DNA from: Nostoc sp. CHAB 5824 | GTDB lineage: Bacteria > Cyanobacteriota > Cyanobacteriia > Cyanobacteriales > Nostocaceae | Assembly (NCBI RefSeq): GCF_020829665.1 | Contig: NZ_JAIVFT010000004.1 | Location: 379,613 to 443,612, forward strand | Length of the DNA stretch: 64,000 nt | Direction of reading: 5' to 3' | Part shown: piece after piece, positions 34,723 through 44,395 of the stretch | Layout of the letters: each line of letters begins with the position of its first letter | Position numbering within the stretch: position 1 is the first letter of the stretch | Program-made: the position numbers and the translations under genes | The notes under the pieces: model-generated | Database searches by the model: none | What the model saw: the letters and a program-made list of their open reading frames with translations, nothing else | What the model was told of the DNA's origin: nothing

Positions 34723-35140
34723 AAAATTTCCTCTAACTAGTAATTTGACCCCATCCCATAGCCGATAAAGCTAGGCAATCTTACAGGCATTCGATGCTCC
34801 TAAATTGAGTAAACTGGTCTGAAAGATAAATAACTTACATTCTTAGCTTAAAAAAAGCACTTTAACAGTAGTACTTTTACTTACAAAAAATACTGCCTAT
34901 CTGCCTGATTTGAAGCGTTTGTGCTTCTTACCTGATAAAGCTTTTTAAATGTATCCATCTCATTACAATCTTCAGCTTTCTCTAACTTTAGCTACGCCTG
35001 AGTATTAATTCCTTCTGTCCGAGATGCTACGCGATGGTGCAAAGCACCCGCCAGAGGCGATGTCTACGCAAAACTACATAATTCGGTAAAATTAGGTAAA
35101 GCAATTTTTGCGCTTGTTAAACAAAGGCATCAGCAAACTC
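34723..35140. other. Divergent intergenic region with a small dispersed repeat
   Basis: No gene is seen. A dispersed repeat with GATGCTACGCGATGG and CCGCCAGAGGCGATGTCTAC cores lies near 35020-35072. The rest is AT-rich. Confidence 0.4.
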
Positions 35141-36208
35141 ATGCAACTGAAACTCAGTGCATCTAAACTTCCCTTCGCCCCTCTCCTCTTAATTGCCCCC
35201 TTTTTCCTATGGGGAACGGCAATGGTAGCGATGAAAGGAGTAATACCCCATACTACACCGCTATTCATGGCAGGTGTGCGTCTGATACCAGCAGGGATAT
35301 TAATTCTGATTGCAGCAGCATTCATGGGTAAACCCCAGCCGAAGGGTTGGGCTGCATGGCTATGGATTGCCTTATTTGCACTTGTAGATGGGACGCTGTT
35401 TCAAGGCTTCTTGGCAGAGGGATTAGTCAGAACCAGCGCGGGGTTAGGGTCTGTGATGATTGACTCGCAACCTTTGGCTGTTGCTTTACTATCGTTGTGG
35501 CTATTCCAGGAACACATTGGTTTTTGGGGATGGCTGGGGTTAGGATTAGGAGTCGCAGGCATTAGTTTAATTGGCTTACCTGATAAGTGGATTTTACATT
35601 TTCTCGACTCAGGCGCAAATATCACAATTGGCAATTGGCAAGATTTGTTTGCCAGCGGCGAGTGGTTGATGCTGTTAGCAGCACTATCAATGGCAGTGGG
35701 AACAGTGTTAATTCGGTTTGTCTGCCGATATGCTGACCCAGTAAGCGCTACAGGATGGCACATGATTTTGGGCGGATTGCCACTATGGGGAGTTTCATCA
35801 GTTGTTGAATCTCAACAGTGGCAGAATCTAGGAGCATCTGATTTAGTGGCTATGGGTTATGCTACCGTATTTGGCAGTGCGATCGCCTACGGATTATTCT
35901 TCTACTTTGCTTCTAGTGGCAGTCTTACCAGTCTTAGTTCCCTCACCTTCCTCACACCCGTATTTGCCCTACTATTCGGCAATCTCTTCCTCTCAGAAGT
36001 TCTCAGTCCGTTGCAGTGGGTTGGTGTTTTCCTAACTTTAATCAGCATCTATCTCATTAACCAACGTGATACTTTAGCAGCGCAAAACGACACAGTTACT
36101 GTCGGCGAAATAGCTAATATACAGCAACCAGTTTTAGAAGCATCTGCTAAAAAATTGAACCCCATAACTTTAGGAGTCAGAGAATCTGAACGAGAAATTT
36201 TACCCTAA
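35141..36208 (+). CDS. EamA-family (DMT) transporter
   Basis: The ten-helix permease (355 residues from the ATG at 35141) has two EamA repeats, about 13-145 (LLLIAPFFLWGTAMVAMKGV) and 165-310 (LAALSMAVGTVLIRFV, SLSSLTFLTPVFALLFGNLF). A polar C-terminal tail of about 45 residues follows the last helix (WVGVFLTLISIYLINQ). The family exports amino acids, nucleobases or other metabolites; nothing here specifies which. A TTG at 35108 would add 11 residues. It is followed on the same strand by a HEAT-repeat gene after 158 bases. Confidence 0.88.
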   Translation: MQLKLSASKLPFAPLLLIAPFFLWGTAMVAMKGVIPHTTPLFMAGVRLIPAGILILIAAAFMGKPQPKGWAAWLWIALFALVDGTLFQGFLAEGLVRTSAGLGSVMIDSQPLAVALLSLWLFQEHIGFWGWLGLGLGVAGISLIGLPDKWILHFLDSGANITIGNWQDLFASGEWLMLLAALSMAVGTVLIRFVCRYADPVSATGWHMILGGLPLWGVSSVVESQQWQNLGASDLVAMGYATVFGSAIAYGLFFYFASSGSLTSLSSLTFLTPVFALLFGNLFLSEVLSPLQWVGVFLTLISIYLINQRDTLAAQNDTVTVGEIANIQQPVLEASAKKLNPITLGVRESEREILP

Positions 36209-36366
36209 CTTGTTAAAGGTGAAATGAAGGAGACAAGGGAGATAAGGAGAATAACCCCATGCCCAATGCCTAGCAATAAATGACAAATGACAGTTAACAT
36301 TTGGTCATCTTGAAGGTATTGTGGTATCGAAGACTTCAAAAGCACGTTCAGGCTGAAACTTGCAAT

Positions 36367-37518
36367 ATGAGGCTATGCCGTTCCTCAATTTTGATATTTA
36401 CCTGTTTTTCTTGTGTGGGTTTTTACCCAAACCGCTCAAGCACAGCCACACCTAACCTAGCACCTGAAATTTTAGAACTTGCACAAGCTAGTTCGACAGT
36501 TACTGCTAGTCCGACTGTTTTGAGATATGGTAGTCGAAAATCAGATGTGCAGAGATTACAAACCCAATTAAAGCAGTTGGGATACTACAGTGGTGTGGTA
36601 AATGGAGAGTACACCGTAAGTACGGAAATCGCTGTAGTTAAATTCCAGAAAGCAAAGGGTTTAAAAGTAGATGGCCTTGCTGGTCTGGCGACTAGGGGAA
36701 AACTGGAAGAAGCAATGGGGGCCAAAAAGCAGATTGCCACCTCTCCAATTGTTGTCTCTCCAATAATCACCTCTTCTGCTGCAACTTCCAAACCAACTAC
36801 AACACCTGAACCAACCGAGAGAGGTTTTGTCTGGTGGTTTATATTTGCTATTGGAGTTTTAGGAAGTATTGGCGCACTTCTTTACCTACTGAAGCGGTTT
36901 CGTCAGGTCAAACAAGTGCAATCCAAAATATCAGAGACTAAAAGTTTGAGTGAAGCTAACAAAAACCCCATGACATCACCCTTACCAGACACTGTAACTA
37001 CACAAACAGTTACGCCACCACTCGCCACACAATTACTGCTACCAGAAAAAACTTCCCGGCTAGCTAAACTCAATATTGTTGACGAATTAATTCAAGACTT
37101 ACGCAGTTCTGACCCAACGAAGCGGCGCAAGGCTATTTGGGATTTGGGGCAACAGGGAGATTCGCGGGCAATTCAGCCAATGGTTGACCTGATGATTGGT
37201 GCCGATTCTCAAGAAAGCAGCTTAATTTTGGCAGCTTTGGCAGAAATTGGCATCCGCACACTTAAACCAATGAATCGTGGTCTAGCAATTTCACTGCAAG
37301 ATGAAAGTCCACAAGTGCGGCAAAATGCGATCCGTGACCTGACGCGTGTTTATGACATGATGGGTCAAATGAGTCAGATGTTACGCCATGCCCTGGAAGA
37401 CCCAGATGCCGAAGTGCAAGCAACAGCACGATATGCTTTAACTCAGATGAATCGAATACGTGGTTTGCCGGAACAACAAAGTCTACCAGAAGATTCACAG
37501 AACGATTCACGAGAATAA
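36367..37518 (+). CDS. Peptidoglycan-binding and HEAT-repeat membrane protein
   Basis: The product is about 383 residues from the ATG at 36367, which gives a proper signal sequence (RSSILIFTCFSCVGF). Then comes a peptidoglycan-binding-1 domain (about 65-118: LRYGSRKSDVQRLQTQLKQL, GYYSG, EIAVVKFQKAKGLKVDG), a Thr/Ser-rich linker, one membrane helix (about 152-175: FVWWFIFAIGVLGSIGALLY) and cytoplasmic HEAT-like repeats (about 235-365: RKAIWDLGQQGDSRAIQPMV). It could link the cell wall to cytoplasmic partners. HEAT repeats bind proteins; the partner is unknown. A TTG at 36301 is possible but poor. Confidence 0.78.
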   Translation: MRLCRSSILIFTCFSCVGFYPNRSSTATPNLAPEILELAQASSTVTASPTVLRYGSRKSDVQRLQTQLKQLGYYSGVVNGEYTVSTEIAVVKFQKAKGLKVDGLAGLATRGKLEEAMGAKKQIATSPIVVSPIITSSAATSKPTTTPEPTERGFVWWFIFAIGVLGSIGALLYLLKRFRQVKQVQSKISETKSLSEANKNPMTSPLPDTVTTQTVTPPLATQLLLPEKTSRLAKLNIVDELIQDLRSSDPTKRRKAIWDLGQQGDSRAIQPMVDLMIGADSQESSLILAALAEIGIRTLKPMNRGLAISLQDESPQVRQNAIRDLTRVYDMMGQMSQMLRHALEDPDAEVQATARYALTQMNRIRGLPEQQSLPEDSQNDSRE

Positions 37519-37520
37519 AC

Positions 37521-37976
37521 CTAAAAATATTTCAATTGGATTTGGATATTAGTGTCCGGGCCTGCCACCAAAAATGCTGCTTCGCTAAATTTAGGCGCTC
37601 TTGTGCGAATCTCTGGGTTGCTGGAAAATCCAAAGCCTTCGCTTGGTATACCAAAAACATTGCTATTGAGAGTGCCGTCATTATTTTGATCGTGGAAGAC
37701 AGCAACGGCGTAACTACCTGCTTTTAAGTTCTCAAAGGTAATGGGTAAGGGAGTGCCAGTAATCTTGGTACACTGCTTTTGTAAGCCACGATCGCGATCG
37801 CTAGGAAATCCTTCACTGGTAGCAAATATACTGGCGCAGATTTGTCCTTGTTTATTTTTCAAACCATCAATTTCCACAGTGAGTTTGCCATTAAAATTTG
37901 CTTTGGCACTAAATGACCATGCCAGATTTCCCAGAACTGTCAATAACAGCATACTAACTCTCAATCCTTTAACCAT
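37521..37976 (-). CDS. Secreted DUF2141 protein
   Basis: The 151-residue protein has a signal peptide (about 1-27, VSMLLLTVLGNLAWSFSAKA) and a single DUF2141 domain: KLTVEIDGLKNKQGQICASIF, FENLKAGSYAVAVFHDQNND, GTLNSNVFGIPSEGFGFS. The family is beta-sandwich and extracytoplasmic with no known activity. Its stop is two bases from the end of the convergent HEAT-repeat gene. The gene appears to be alone. Confidence 0.85.
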   Translation of the reverse strand: MVKGLRVSMLLLTVLGNLAWSFSAKANFNGKLTVEIDGLKNKQGQICASIFATSEGFPSDRDRGLQKQCTKITGTPLPITFENLKAGSYAVAVFHDQNNDGTLNSNVFGIPSEGFGFSSNPEIRTRAPKFSEAAFLVAGPDTNIQIQLKYF

Positions 37977-38801
37977 AAAATTTTCACAAGGTAAAATAAG
38001 TTTTGCTGAAATTAAGTTTTCATTGTGATTCAGATCGCGCAGACTTATGGTGACATTATTCGGTTAATACTCGCAAGCATTCTGCCATATTTCGTCTCTA
38101 GATTGGTCTAAGTAAGTCAGCGTAAATAACTAATAAGCTATTACGCTTTGAAATTACACAGTCATTTCCTAAGTTTGTTGACGGCTGACGGTTAACTGTC
38201 AACAGTCAACAGCCAACACGAAAAGATGTGCAAGTTAAATCCGCGACAGCTTAGTTTGATTTATTCTCGCTGTTTTACTTATATACGAGGTAGTCAGTGA
38301 TGACGTTTCCAAAAATCTTGGCAACACATAGGTCAATACGCTTGGGTTGTAGCAAAATCCCCGTAGGGGTACGAAGTGAAACCCAACAAATGCCCAAAAA
38401 TGGTGGGTTACCCTGCCTTAAGCCCCTTTGGGTCTACGTTCCTCAAAGCCACTTGCTTTGAGTCGGGAAACCGCAAGGGCGCAGTGGCTCCCCAACCTAC
38501 GTAAATTTATTTTTCTGACTTAAATGAACCGTATTAAAATTTATATAAAAGTGTATTTTTATACAACTATATTTATGTGTCTGTATTAGGTATTGCGTGA
38601 AATGGTATTAGTATTTCTGGTTGCGATCGCTAAATTAATAAAGCACTAATCAGGTAAAAATTTGAAAAAGTAGGGGGTTTTATACCTCCTACTTTTCCCC
38701 ACTTGGATAGACAATTTTGCGGAATCAGTTTAATCTACTAATGGTGTGTTGGTAACTCATATTAGGAATATGCCAGAGGGTAAATCAAAGAAATATTTAC
38801 C
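37977..38801. other. Repeat-containing intergenic region
   Basis: It holds TA-flanked element copy C (38134-38253) and another dispersed repeat at about 38340-38510 (GGTGGGTTACCC and CCCCAACCTACG cores with internal CAAAGCCACTTGCTTTG hairpin). No coding frame is convincing. Confidence 0.5.
38134..38253 (+). repeat. TA-flanked MITE-like element, copy C
   Basis: This 120 bp copy has ends TAAGCTATTACGCTTTGAAA and CCGCGACAGCTTA and an interior of GTCAACAGTCAACAG heptamers. It is in the same orientation as copies B and D. Confidence 0.65.
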
Positions 38802-40379
38802 CTAAAATTTTCCAATTGAGCTTTGTTCTTCAGAAAATCCAGTTGCATCACCTTCTTTGATAAATCCACTGTATGCTTCCATACCGTGTTCGCCGATATC
38901 CAAACCTTCTAGTTCCTCTTCTTTAGATACTCTAATACCTAAAGTAGCTTTTAATACTAGCCAAAAGATGCTACTCACTAAAACAGTGAAGCCACCTACT
39001 GAGACAACGCCTAGCAGCTGAACACCGAATTGTGCAAAGCCACCACCTGCAAATAAACCTTTTGCTGGGCCAAGTGCATCGCCATACCACGAATAAACAC
39101 CAGGGCCAACAGCCCACAAACCTACTGCTAAAGTTCCCCAGATGCCACAAACTAGGTGAACTGAGGTAGCTCCCACTGGGTCATCAATGCCAAGTTTGTC
39201 AAAGAATGTTACAGAGAAAACTACGAGTACTCCAGCAATCAAGCCAATGAGTAAAGAACTAGAAATACTTACGTAAGCACAAGATGCAGTAATACCAACC
39301 AAGCCAGCCAAAATCCCATTGATAATCATTGATAGGTCTGGTTTACCTAAGTACAACCAAGCTGTAATGGTGGCGGCAATTCCACCGGCAGCACCAGCCA
39401 TGTTAGTGGTAACAGCAATGTGACTGATTGCACTAGGATTGGCAGCCATAACAGAACCGGGATTGAAACCAAACCAGCCCAACCACAGGATCAGACAGCC
39501 CAAAGTGGCAATACTCATGTTGTGACCAGGCAAGGCCACAACTTCCCTATCTTGATATTTACCAAGGCGGGGACCAAGAAATGCTGCTCCCATCAAAGCT
39601 GCCCAGCCACCTACGGAGTGAACCACCGTAGAACCGGCAAAATCCCAAAAACCTCTGTCTGCTAGCCAACCAGTTCCCCAAATCCAGTGTCCGGTAATGG
39701 GGTAGAGAATACCTACAAGTAAGAGGCTAAAAATTAGGAAATCAATAAACTTAATCCGTTCGGCTACTGCACCAGAAACGATTGTTGCTGCTGTTCCAGC
39801 AAACACTAGCTGGAATAAAAACTTGGCAGCTAAAGGCACACCAGCCCAACTAATAGCACCGAAAACACCTTTATAGCCGTCTCCAGTCGCTGGACTGTTA
39901 TCTGCGCCTCCTAAGAAAAACCCATTCAATCCAATGAAGTCGTTGCCATCACCGAACATTAAGCCAAAACCGATCACCCAAAAAGCAACGGTGGACAGAG
40001 CAAATACAATCAAATTTTTGGAAAGAACGTTGACAGCGTTTTTCTGGCGACAGAAGCCGGTTTCTAACATACAAAAACCAGCGTTCATGAAGAACACTAA
40101 AAAGGCAGCGATCGCAACCCACAGCGTATCAAGAGCAACTTTAAGTTCTGCTGTGGTTGGCCCTGCGGCTGGAGCTTGGGCAACTGCGGCATAACCCCAA
40201 CCCAACACAATCAGACAAGCTAAAGGTAAGCAAGCTTGCCAACTGGGAGAGAGCCGCTTAATTGCTAGATTAAATAGCTTGACTTTTGAGTGTGACTGTG
40301 AATTAACAGCGTAATTTCTTGCTGACAGACGCCTATTTTTTGTTTTCGATTTTTGTTTGTACATGAATTTGAGCATCAT
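38802..40379 (-). CDS. amt: Ammonium transporter
   Basis: The 525-residue Amt protein has a long N-terminal signal segment (about 1-68, [19 protein letters not shown]) followed by eleven helices. Diagnostic are [40 protein letters not shown] with the first pore His, GWFGFNPGS and [20 protein letters not shown] with the second pore His. The acidic cytoplasmic tail ([19 protein letters not shown]) is where GlnK/PII would dock. It imports ammonium across the plasma membrane. It is the only amt here (1.5 kb of non-coding sequence upstream). I looked for a GTA-N8-TAC NtcA site in the first 400 bases upstream and found no perfect match. Confidence 0.96.
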   Translation of the reverse strand: MMLKFMYKQKSKTKNRRLSARNYAVNSQSHSKVKLFNLAIKRLSPSWQACLPLACLIVLGWGYAAVAQAPAAGPTTAELKVALDTLWVAIAAFLVFFMNAGFCMLETGFCRQKNAVNVLSKNLIVFALSTVAFWVIGFGLMFGDGNDFIGLNGFFLGGADNSPATGDGYKGVFGAISWAGVPLAAKFLFQLVFAGTAATIVSGAVAERIKFIDFLIFSLLLVGILYPITGHWIWGTGWLADRGFWDFAGSTVVHSVGGWAALMGAAFLGPRLGKYQDREVVALPGHNMSIATLGCLILWLGWFGFNPGSVMAANPSAISHIAVTTNMAGAAGGIAATITAWLYLGKPDLSMIINGILAGLVGITASCAYVSISSSLLIGLIAGVLVVFSVTFFDKLGIDDPVGATSVHLVCGIWGTLAVGLWAVGPGVYSWYGDALGPAKGLFAGGGFAQFGVQLLGVVSVGGFTVLVSSIFWLVLKATLGIRVSKEEELEGLDIGEHGMEAYSGFIKEGDATGFSEEQSSIGKF

Positions 40380-41057
40380 CCTTAAAAAAGGGAAAAAACA
40401 GGTTAAGCAGAAAAAACTACCGTCCGAAGTTCAATCCAGTGGTTTTTGATATTTTTTTTACGCCACTTGTTTAAAAACCAGGAAACTATTGGCACATCTG
40501 TAAATATTTTTTTAGATATTCTTAAGTAATTATGATGTAGTTTCTGAAACAGTCAAGTCTTCTTCACTTAATCTTTAATCTGTCAAAAAAAAGTTGTGTT
40601 CAAAAAATTGCAAAAAATTATTATGTCTATAAAAAACAGTGCAACACAGTTACAGCCGATTTTTCACTATACTAATACGTTTACAGCGACGTCAATGAAG
40701 TTTTTTAGTAAAGCATTAACTACACTACACCTCTTTGGCGGATCAAACCTGCTTCTAAAACTTTAGAATTACTATCCGTAGAGTCAAAGTGCGTTCAATT
40801 AGTGCAACTATAAGGTGGCAGTTCTGATAATTCTTGCAATGTCACTAAAAAAGTTTTTTTTCGTTCCCTATTATTAATTCAACGAGTCTGTCTTCTATCC
40901 CAGAAAAATTGACAGGTTTCTATTGTTGGTTAACAGATTATTTGTCGCTTTATTAGATTAATACCGTCTGATCATAAACGGGCTAAAGTTTTCGTCAGAT
41001 CAGCAAAGAGAATGCGATGGCGCAAGCGCCCGTGGTAGGCGATCGCAGAGGTTAAAC

Positions 41058-41361
41058 AGTTCTACCTCGCTCGGTCTGCGTCTGTCGCATCCGCCGCAAG
41101 AAATGACCCTCAGCGTCAACACTCAGGGCAATGTAGTTAAGGAACGTTTTGAGGTAGCCTACGCGCGATTCTCCGTAGGAGACACTTCGTGAACGCACTG
41201 GCATAGTTGCATTAAAAGACCGATACTTGGGACATAGAAATTCCAGCGATCAACAAAGCATCACTGTATCAAAAAATGGTTACTTGTTGGCAACTGCAAT
41301 CAAGGTAATTTTGGAAGCAATCAAAGCATTCAAAGACAGTAAAGATAAAAACTTAGGTTGA
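41058..41361 (+). pseudogene. Coding remnant interrupted by a small dispersed repeat
   Basis: One frame reads LRLSHPPQEMTLSVNTQG then NVVKERFEV up to about 41160. After a dispersed repeat (TAGCCTACGCGCGATTCTCC core) a second frame reads GIVALKDRYLGHRNSSDQQS, then ITVSKNGYLLATAIKVILEA to a TGA at 41359. Both look like natural protein, and the two frames differ by one base, so the repeat insertion disrupted a small gene. I do not recognise the family. Confidence 0.4.
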
Positions 41362-41489
41362 GCATACTCTTATAAAACCTCGCATGACTAAAATTTACGT
41401 GATTTCACTAGATACTAGCGATCGCTTGTCATCTAAAAGTAATTACTAACAGCCTGAAATGACGTATTTTCCTATACATACATAATAGT

Positions 41490-41660
41490 CATTTTATACA
41501 GTATTTAAGTACTAGAGTTATTGCTCAGGTAAACTCACAGGCGATCGTTATCTTAATTGATTGGGTGTACCAGTTGAGCAAAGACGCTCCACCTCCTGGC
41601 TTGTCGTTAGACATTGCCCTACCCATTAAACGCCAATCAGTGAGGGAAACATCTATCTAA
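41490..41660 (+). pseudogene. Short 3' gene remnant
   Basis: An open frame ending in TAA at 41658 reads AIVILIDWVYQLSKDAPPPG and LSLDIALPIKRQSVRE. The amino-acid mix looks like real protein, but no start codon with a ribosome site precedes it. Probably a 3' fragment; family unknown. Confidence 0.3.
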
Positions 41661-41667
41661 ACTCCTA

Positions 41668-41795
41668 TAAGCTATTACGCTTTTAAATTACACAGTGAAG
41701 GAATGAGGTTGGTTGACTACTGACGGTTAACTGTCAACTGTCAACAGTTAACAGCCAACACGAAAAGATGTGCAAGTTAAATGCGCGACAGCTTA
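41668..41795 (+). repeat. TA-flanked MITE-like element, copy D
   Basis: This 128 bp copy has ends TAAGCTATTACGCTTTTAAA and ATGCGCGACAGCTTA and an interior of GTCAACTGTCAACAG heptamers. It lies about 135 bases before the glutathione peroxidase gene. Confidence 0.65.
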
Positions 41796-41929
41796 CCAGC
41801 TTATAGCCTGAATTAAATAGAATCGTAGTAAGAAACAAGGCTAACAAACCTAATTTCTCTAAAGAAAGAGGGTTTACAGTACCTGTAATATGGGAGACTT
41901 GGCAATATTCCCTATAGATCAGATTCAAG

Positions 41930-42415
41930 ATGAGTAACACAATTTTGGACATCGCAGTTAAGACGATCAACGGCGAGGATAAGCAATTAAACGACTATAC
42001 CGGAAAGGTACTCTTAATTGTGAATGTGGCTTCCTACTGCGGTTATACTTCTCAATACGAGGGGCTAGAAAAATTGAACCAGAAGTATGGGGAAGCAGGG
42101 TTACGTATTTTGGGGTTCCCCTGTAACGATTTTGGAGCGCAAGAACCAGGAAGCAATGAAGAGATTGTGCAGTTCTGCACGAGTAAATATAGTGTTACTT
42201 TTGAACTATTCGATAAAGTTCATGCCAAAGGCTCGCAGCAGCATCCACTTTATGAGAGACTTACCAAAGCCGTTGAGCCAACGGGAACTGTTGCTTGGAA
42301 CTTTGAAAAATTTTTAGTTAATAAACAAGGTGAAGTAATAGCTAGATTTAATAGCAGTGTCCAGCCAAATTCACCAGAAATAATTGCCATAATTGAGAAA
42401 GAATTAGCTAAATAG
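41930..42415 (+). CDS. Glutathione peroxidase (Cys type)
   Basis: The 161-residue thioredoxin-fold peroxidase has NVASYCGYTSQYEGLEKL with the peroxidatic Cys (about residue 37), the signature GFPCNDFGAQEPG, and WNFEKFLVNKQGEV with the catalytic Trp/Asn. Selenocysteine is replaced by Cys as usual in bacteria. Such cyanobacterial enzymes reduce lipid hydroperoxides, often using thioredoxin or NADPH rather than glutathione. It begins a same-strand group with an epimerase-like, a hydrolase-like and a peroxiredoxin-glutaredoxin gene, suggesting an oxidative-stress theme. Confidence 0.95.
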   Translation: MSNTILDIAVKTINGEDKQLNDYTGKVLLIVNVASYCGYTSQYEGLEKLNQKYGEAGLRILGFPCNDFGAQEPGSNEEIVQFCTSKYSVTFELFDKVHAKGSQQHPLYERLTKAVEPTGTVAWNFEKFLVNKQGEVIARFNSSVQPNSPEIIAIIEKELAK

Positions 42416-42544
42416 TCATTAGTCATTAGATTGTACTATTAGTATTGATTTTTGGCTCTGGGCTGTTAAATTTATTTACGTCCAGTCCTTTAATTGAGAA
42501 TATTGTCTCAATGAGTAGTTTAATTTATCTGTGCCTAATTTGTC

Positions 42545-43366
42545 ATGAACGTTGCAATCATTGGTTGTGGTTATGTTGGTTATAAAGTTGCTCAATATTG
42601 GCAAGAAAAGGGAGATTTTGTTGTTAGTGTAACCACAACTTCCCCTGAGCGTGTCCCTGCACTTAAATCAGTATCCCAAAGAGTTGTAGTTACCCGTGGT
42701 AATGACTTAGATAGTCTAAAGTCAGTTTTGCACGATCAAGATGTTGTAGTTTTGAGTGTTGGTGCAAAAGGTGGGGAAGTTTATGAAGAAACTTATCTAC
42801 AAACCGCCCAGACTTTAGTTTCATCATTGCAGCAGATTCAGAGTGTAAAACAATTAATATACACAGGGAGTTATGCAGTGTATGGTGATAGAAATGGTGT
42901 ATGGGTAGATGAAGAAACACCGCTTGCACCCGCTAATTTAAATGCACAAATTCTCCGAAAAACAGAGGATGTGCTGCTATCAGCATCTAACGAAAATCTC
43001 CGCGTTTGTATCTTTCGCTTAGGAGGAATTTATGGCCCTGGTAGAGAACTGTTAAAAATATTTAGCAGATATTCTGGTACAACCCGTCCCGGTGGTGAGG
43101 ATATCACAAATTGGATTCACCTGGATGATATTGTTGGTGCGATAGAATTTGCCCGTGACCGTCGTTTGCAAGGGATTTATAATCTGGTAGATGATGCACA
43201 TCTCACCAGTCGAGACTTGCTAGATAGGCTATTTGAAAAACATAATTTACCCAAAGTTATATGGGATACTTCTATTAAGAGTACTCGCCCATATAATGCT
43301 TGGGTATCGAATGAAAAGCTTAAAGAGGCGGGATACAAGTTAATTCATCCACAGATGCTTTTTTAG
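42545..43366 (+). CDS. NAD(P)-dependent epimerase/dehydratase-like protein (YeeZ type)
   Basis: The 273-residue extended-SDR-type protein has a Rossmann start VAIIGCGYVGYKVAQYW (GxGxxG) rather than the GxxGxxG of sugar epimerases. The catalytic region reads IYTGSYAVYGDRNGVWVDEE, where Tyr of AVYG is present but the lysine of YxxxK is not clear. FRLGGIYGPGREL and NWIHLDDIVGAI are the typical C-terminal motifs. The substrate is unknown. It ends 22 bases before the alpha/beta hydrolase-like gene, so the two are probably co-transcribed. Confidence 0.8.
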   Translation: MNVAIIGCGYVGYKVAQYWQEKGDFVVSVTTTSPERVPALKSVSQRVVVTRGNDLDSLKSVLHDQDVVVLSVGAKGGEVYEETYLQTAQTLVSSLQQIQSVKQLIYTGSYAVYGDRNGVWVDEETPLAPANLNAQILRKTEDVLLSASNENLRVCIFRLGGIYGPGRELLKIFSRYSGTTRPGGEDITNWIHLDDIVGAIEFARDRRLQGIYNLVDDAHLTSRDLLDRLFEKHNLPKVIWDTSIKSTRPYNAWVSNEKLKEAGYKLIHPQMLF

Positions 43367-43388
43367 CAAGTATTAAAAACTAGTAATT

Positions 43389-44318
43389 ATGCAACCATCT
43401 GCTGTAACTAACACAACCAATTTGACAGCATCTCCTAGCCAGTTTTACAGTTGGCAGAATTATCGTTGCGCTTACGAAGTTCATCAACCAACTAACACAA
43501 CACCTGAGGGTATTCCCTTACTGTTAATTCATCCGATTGGCGTCGGATTGTCGCGGCAATTTTGGCAGCGATTTTGTCGCGAATGGTATAATACAGGTCA
43601 GCAAAATTCAATTTACAACCCTGATTTACTAGGATGTGGCGAAAGTGATATGCCTCATATAGCTTACACTCCTAGTGATTGGGCAGAACAGTTGCAGTAC
43701 TTTTTACAAACAGTAGTGCAAAAACCTGTGGTTGTAGTAGTACAAGGTGCTTTATTACCAGTTGCGATCGCATTAGTTCAAAAGCAATCAAACTTAATTT
43801 CTAGACTTGTACTTTCTGGGCCTCCAACGTGGGCTTTGATGACAAATAAATCACCAGAATGGCAGCAAAAATTTGTTTGGAATCTGTTAGATTCGCCTTT
43901 TGGAAGTGCTTTTTATCGCTATGCACGCACCCCAAAGTTTTTACATTCTTTCTCGACTCGTCAACTTTTTGCTTCAGATGATGCTGTGGATGCAGAATGG
44001 TTGAATACATTGCTTGCAGGTGCAGAAAATCCTGCTAGTCGCCATGCAGTATTTTCTTTTTTAGCAGGGTTTTGGCGACAAGATTATACTAGTTCTATTG
44101 CCTCTATTCATCAACCAACATTAGCGGTTATGGGGGAAACTGCATCGAGTATTAGTCAAAAAGGTAAAAAAGAAACGCCAGACGAACGCTTGACTCGCTA
44201 TCTCGCTTGTTTGCCTCAAGGTCGAGGTATAAAAATAAATGGGCGCAATGTTTTACCATATGAATCAACTGCTGAATTTGTAGCAGCGATCGCTCCATTT
44301 ATTAATGAAGTTTTTTAG
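43389..44318 (+). CDS. Alpha/beta hydrolase-fold protein lacking the usual nucleophile
   Basis: The 309-residue protein has the fold landmarks LLLIHPIGVGLSRQFWQRF (oxyanion loop) and YNPDLLGCGESDMP. The nucleophile elbow, normally G-x-S-x-G, reads VVQGALLPVAIAL, so the serine is replaced by glycine. The usual C-terminal histidine is also not obvious: the stretch GRNVLPYESTAEFV stands where an H is expected. Activity as a standard hydrolase is therefore doubtful. It follows the epimerase-like gene closely and precedes the peroxiredoxin-glutaredoxin gene by 77 bases. Confidence 0.75.
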   Translation: MQPSAVTNTTNLTASPSQFYSWQNYRCAYEVHQPTNTTPEGIPLLLIHPIGVGLSRQFWQRFCREWYNTGQQNSIYNPDLLGCGESDMPHIAYTPSDWAEQLQYFLQTVVQKPVVVVVQGALLPVAIALVQKQSNLISRLVLSGPPTWALMTNKSPEWQQKFVWNLLDSPFGSAFYRYARTPKFLHSFSTRQLFASDDAVDAEWLNTLLAGAENPASRHAVFSFLAGFWRQDYTSSIASIHQPTLAVMGETASSISQKGKKETPDERLTRYLACLPQGRGIKINGRNVLPYESTAEFVAAIAPFINEVF

Positions 44319-44395
44319 CTGATTGATAATTAGATTATACCAGTCTTCCCATGATAGGTTATGACTGGAATTGATTACTAAAGGCAAGCAAAATT

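Larger units (their letters stand above)
40380..41929. other. 1.5 kb region of gene remnants and repeats
   Basis: The first about 650 bases are AT-rich amt leader sequence without an evident gene. Then follow dispersed repeats (near 41020-41045 and 41155-41200), two short coding remnants (41058-41361 and 41490-41660) and TA-flanked copy D (41668-41795), up to the glutathione peroxidase leader. Confidence 0.5.

Noticed and set aside
40380..40780. NtcA box upstream of amt
   Set aside because: By eye no exact GTA-N8-TAC sequence was found; near matches such as GTAATTATGATGTA have the wrong second half.
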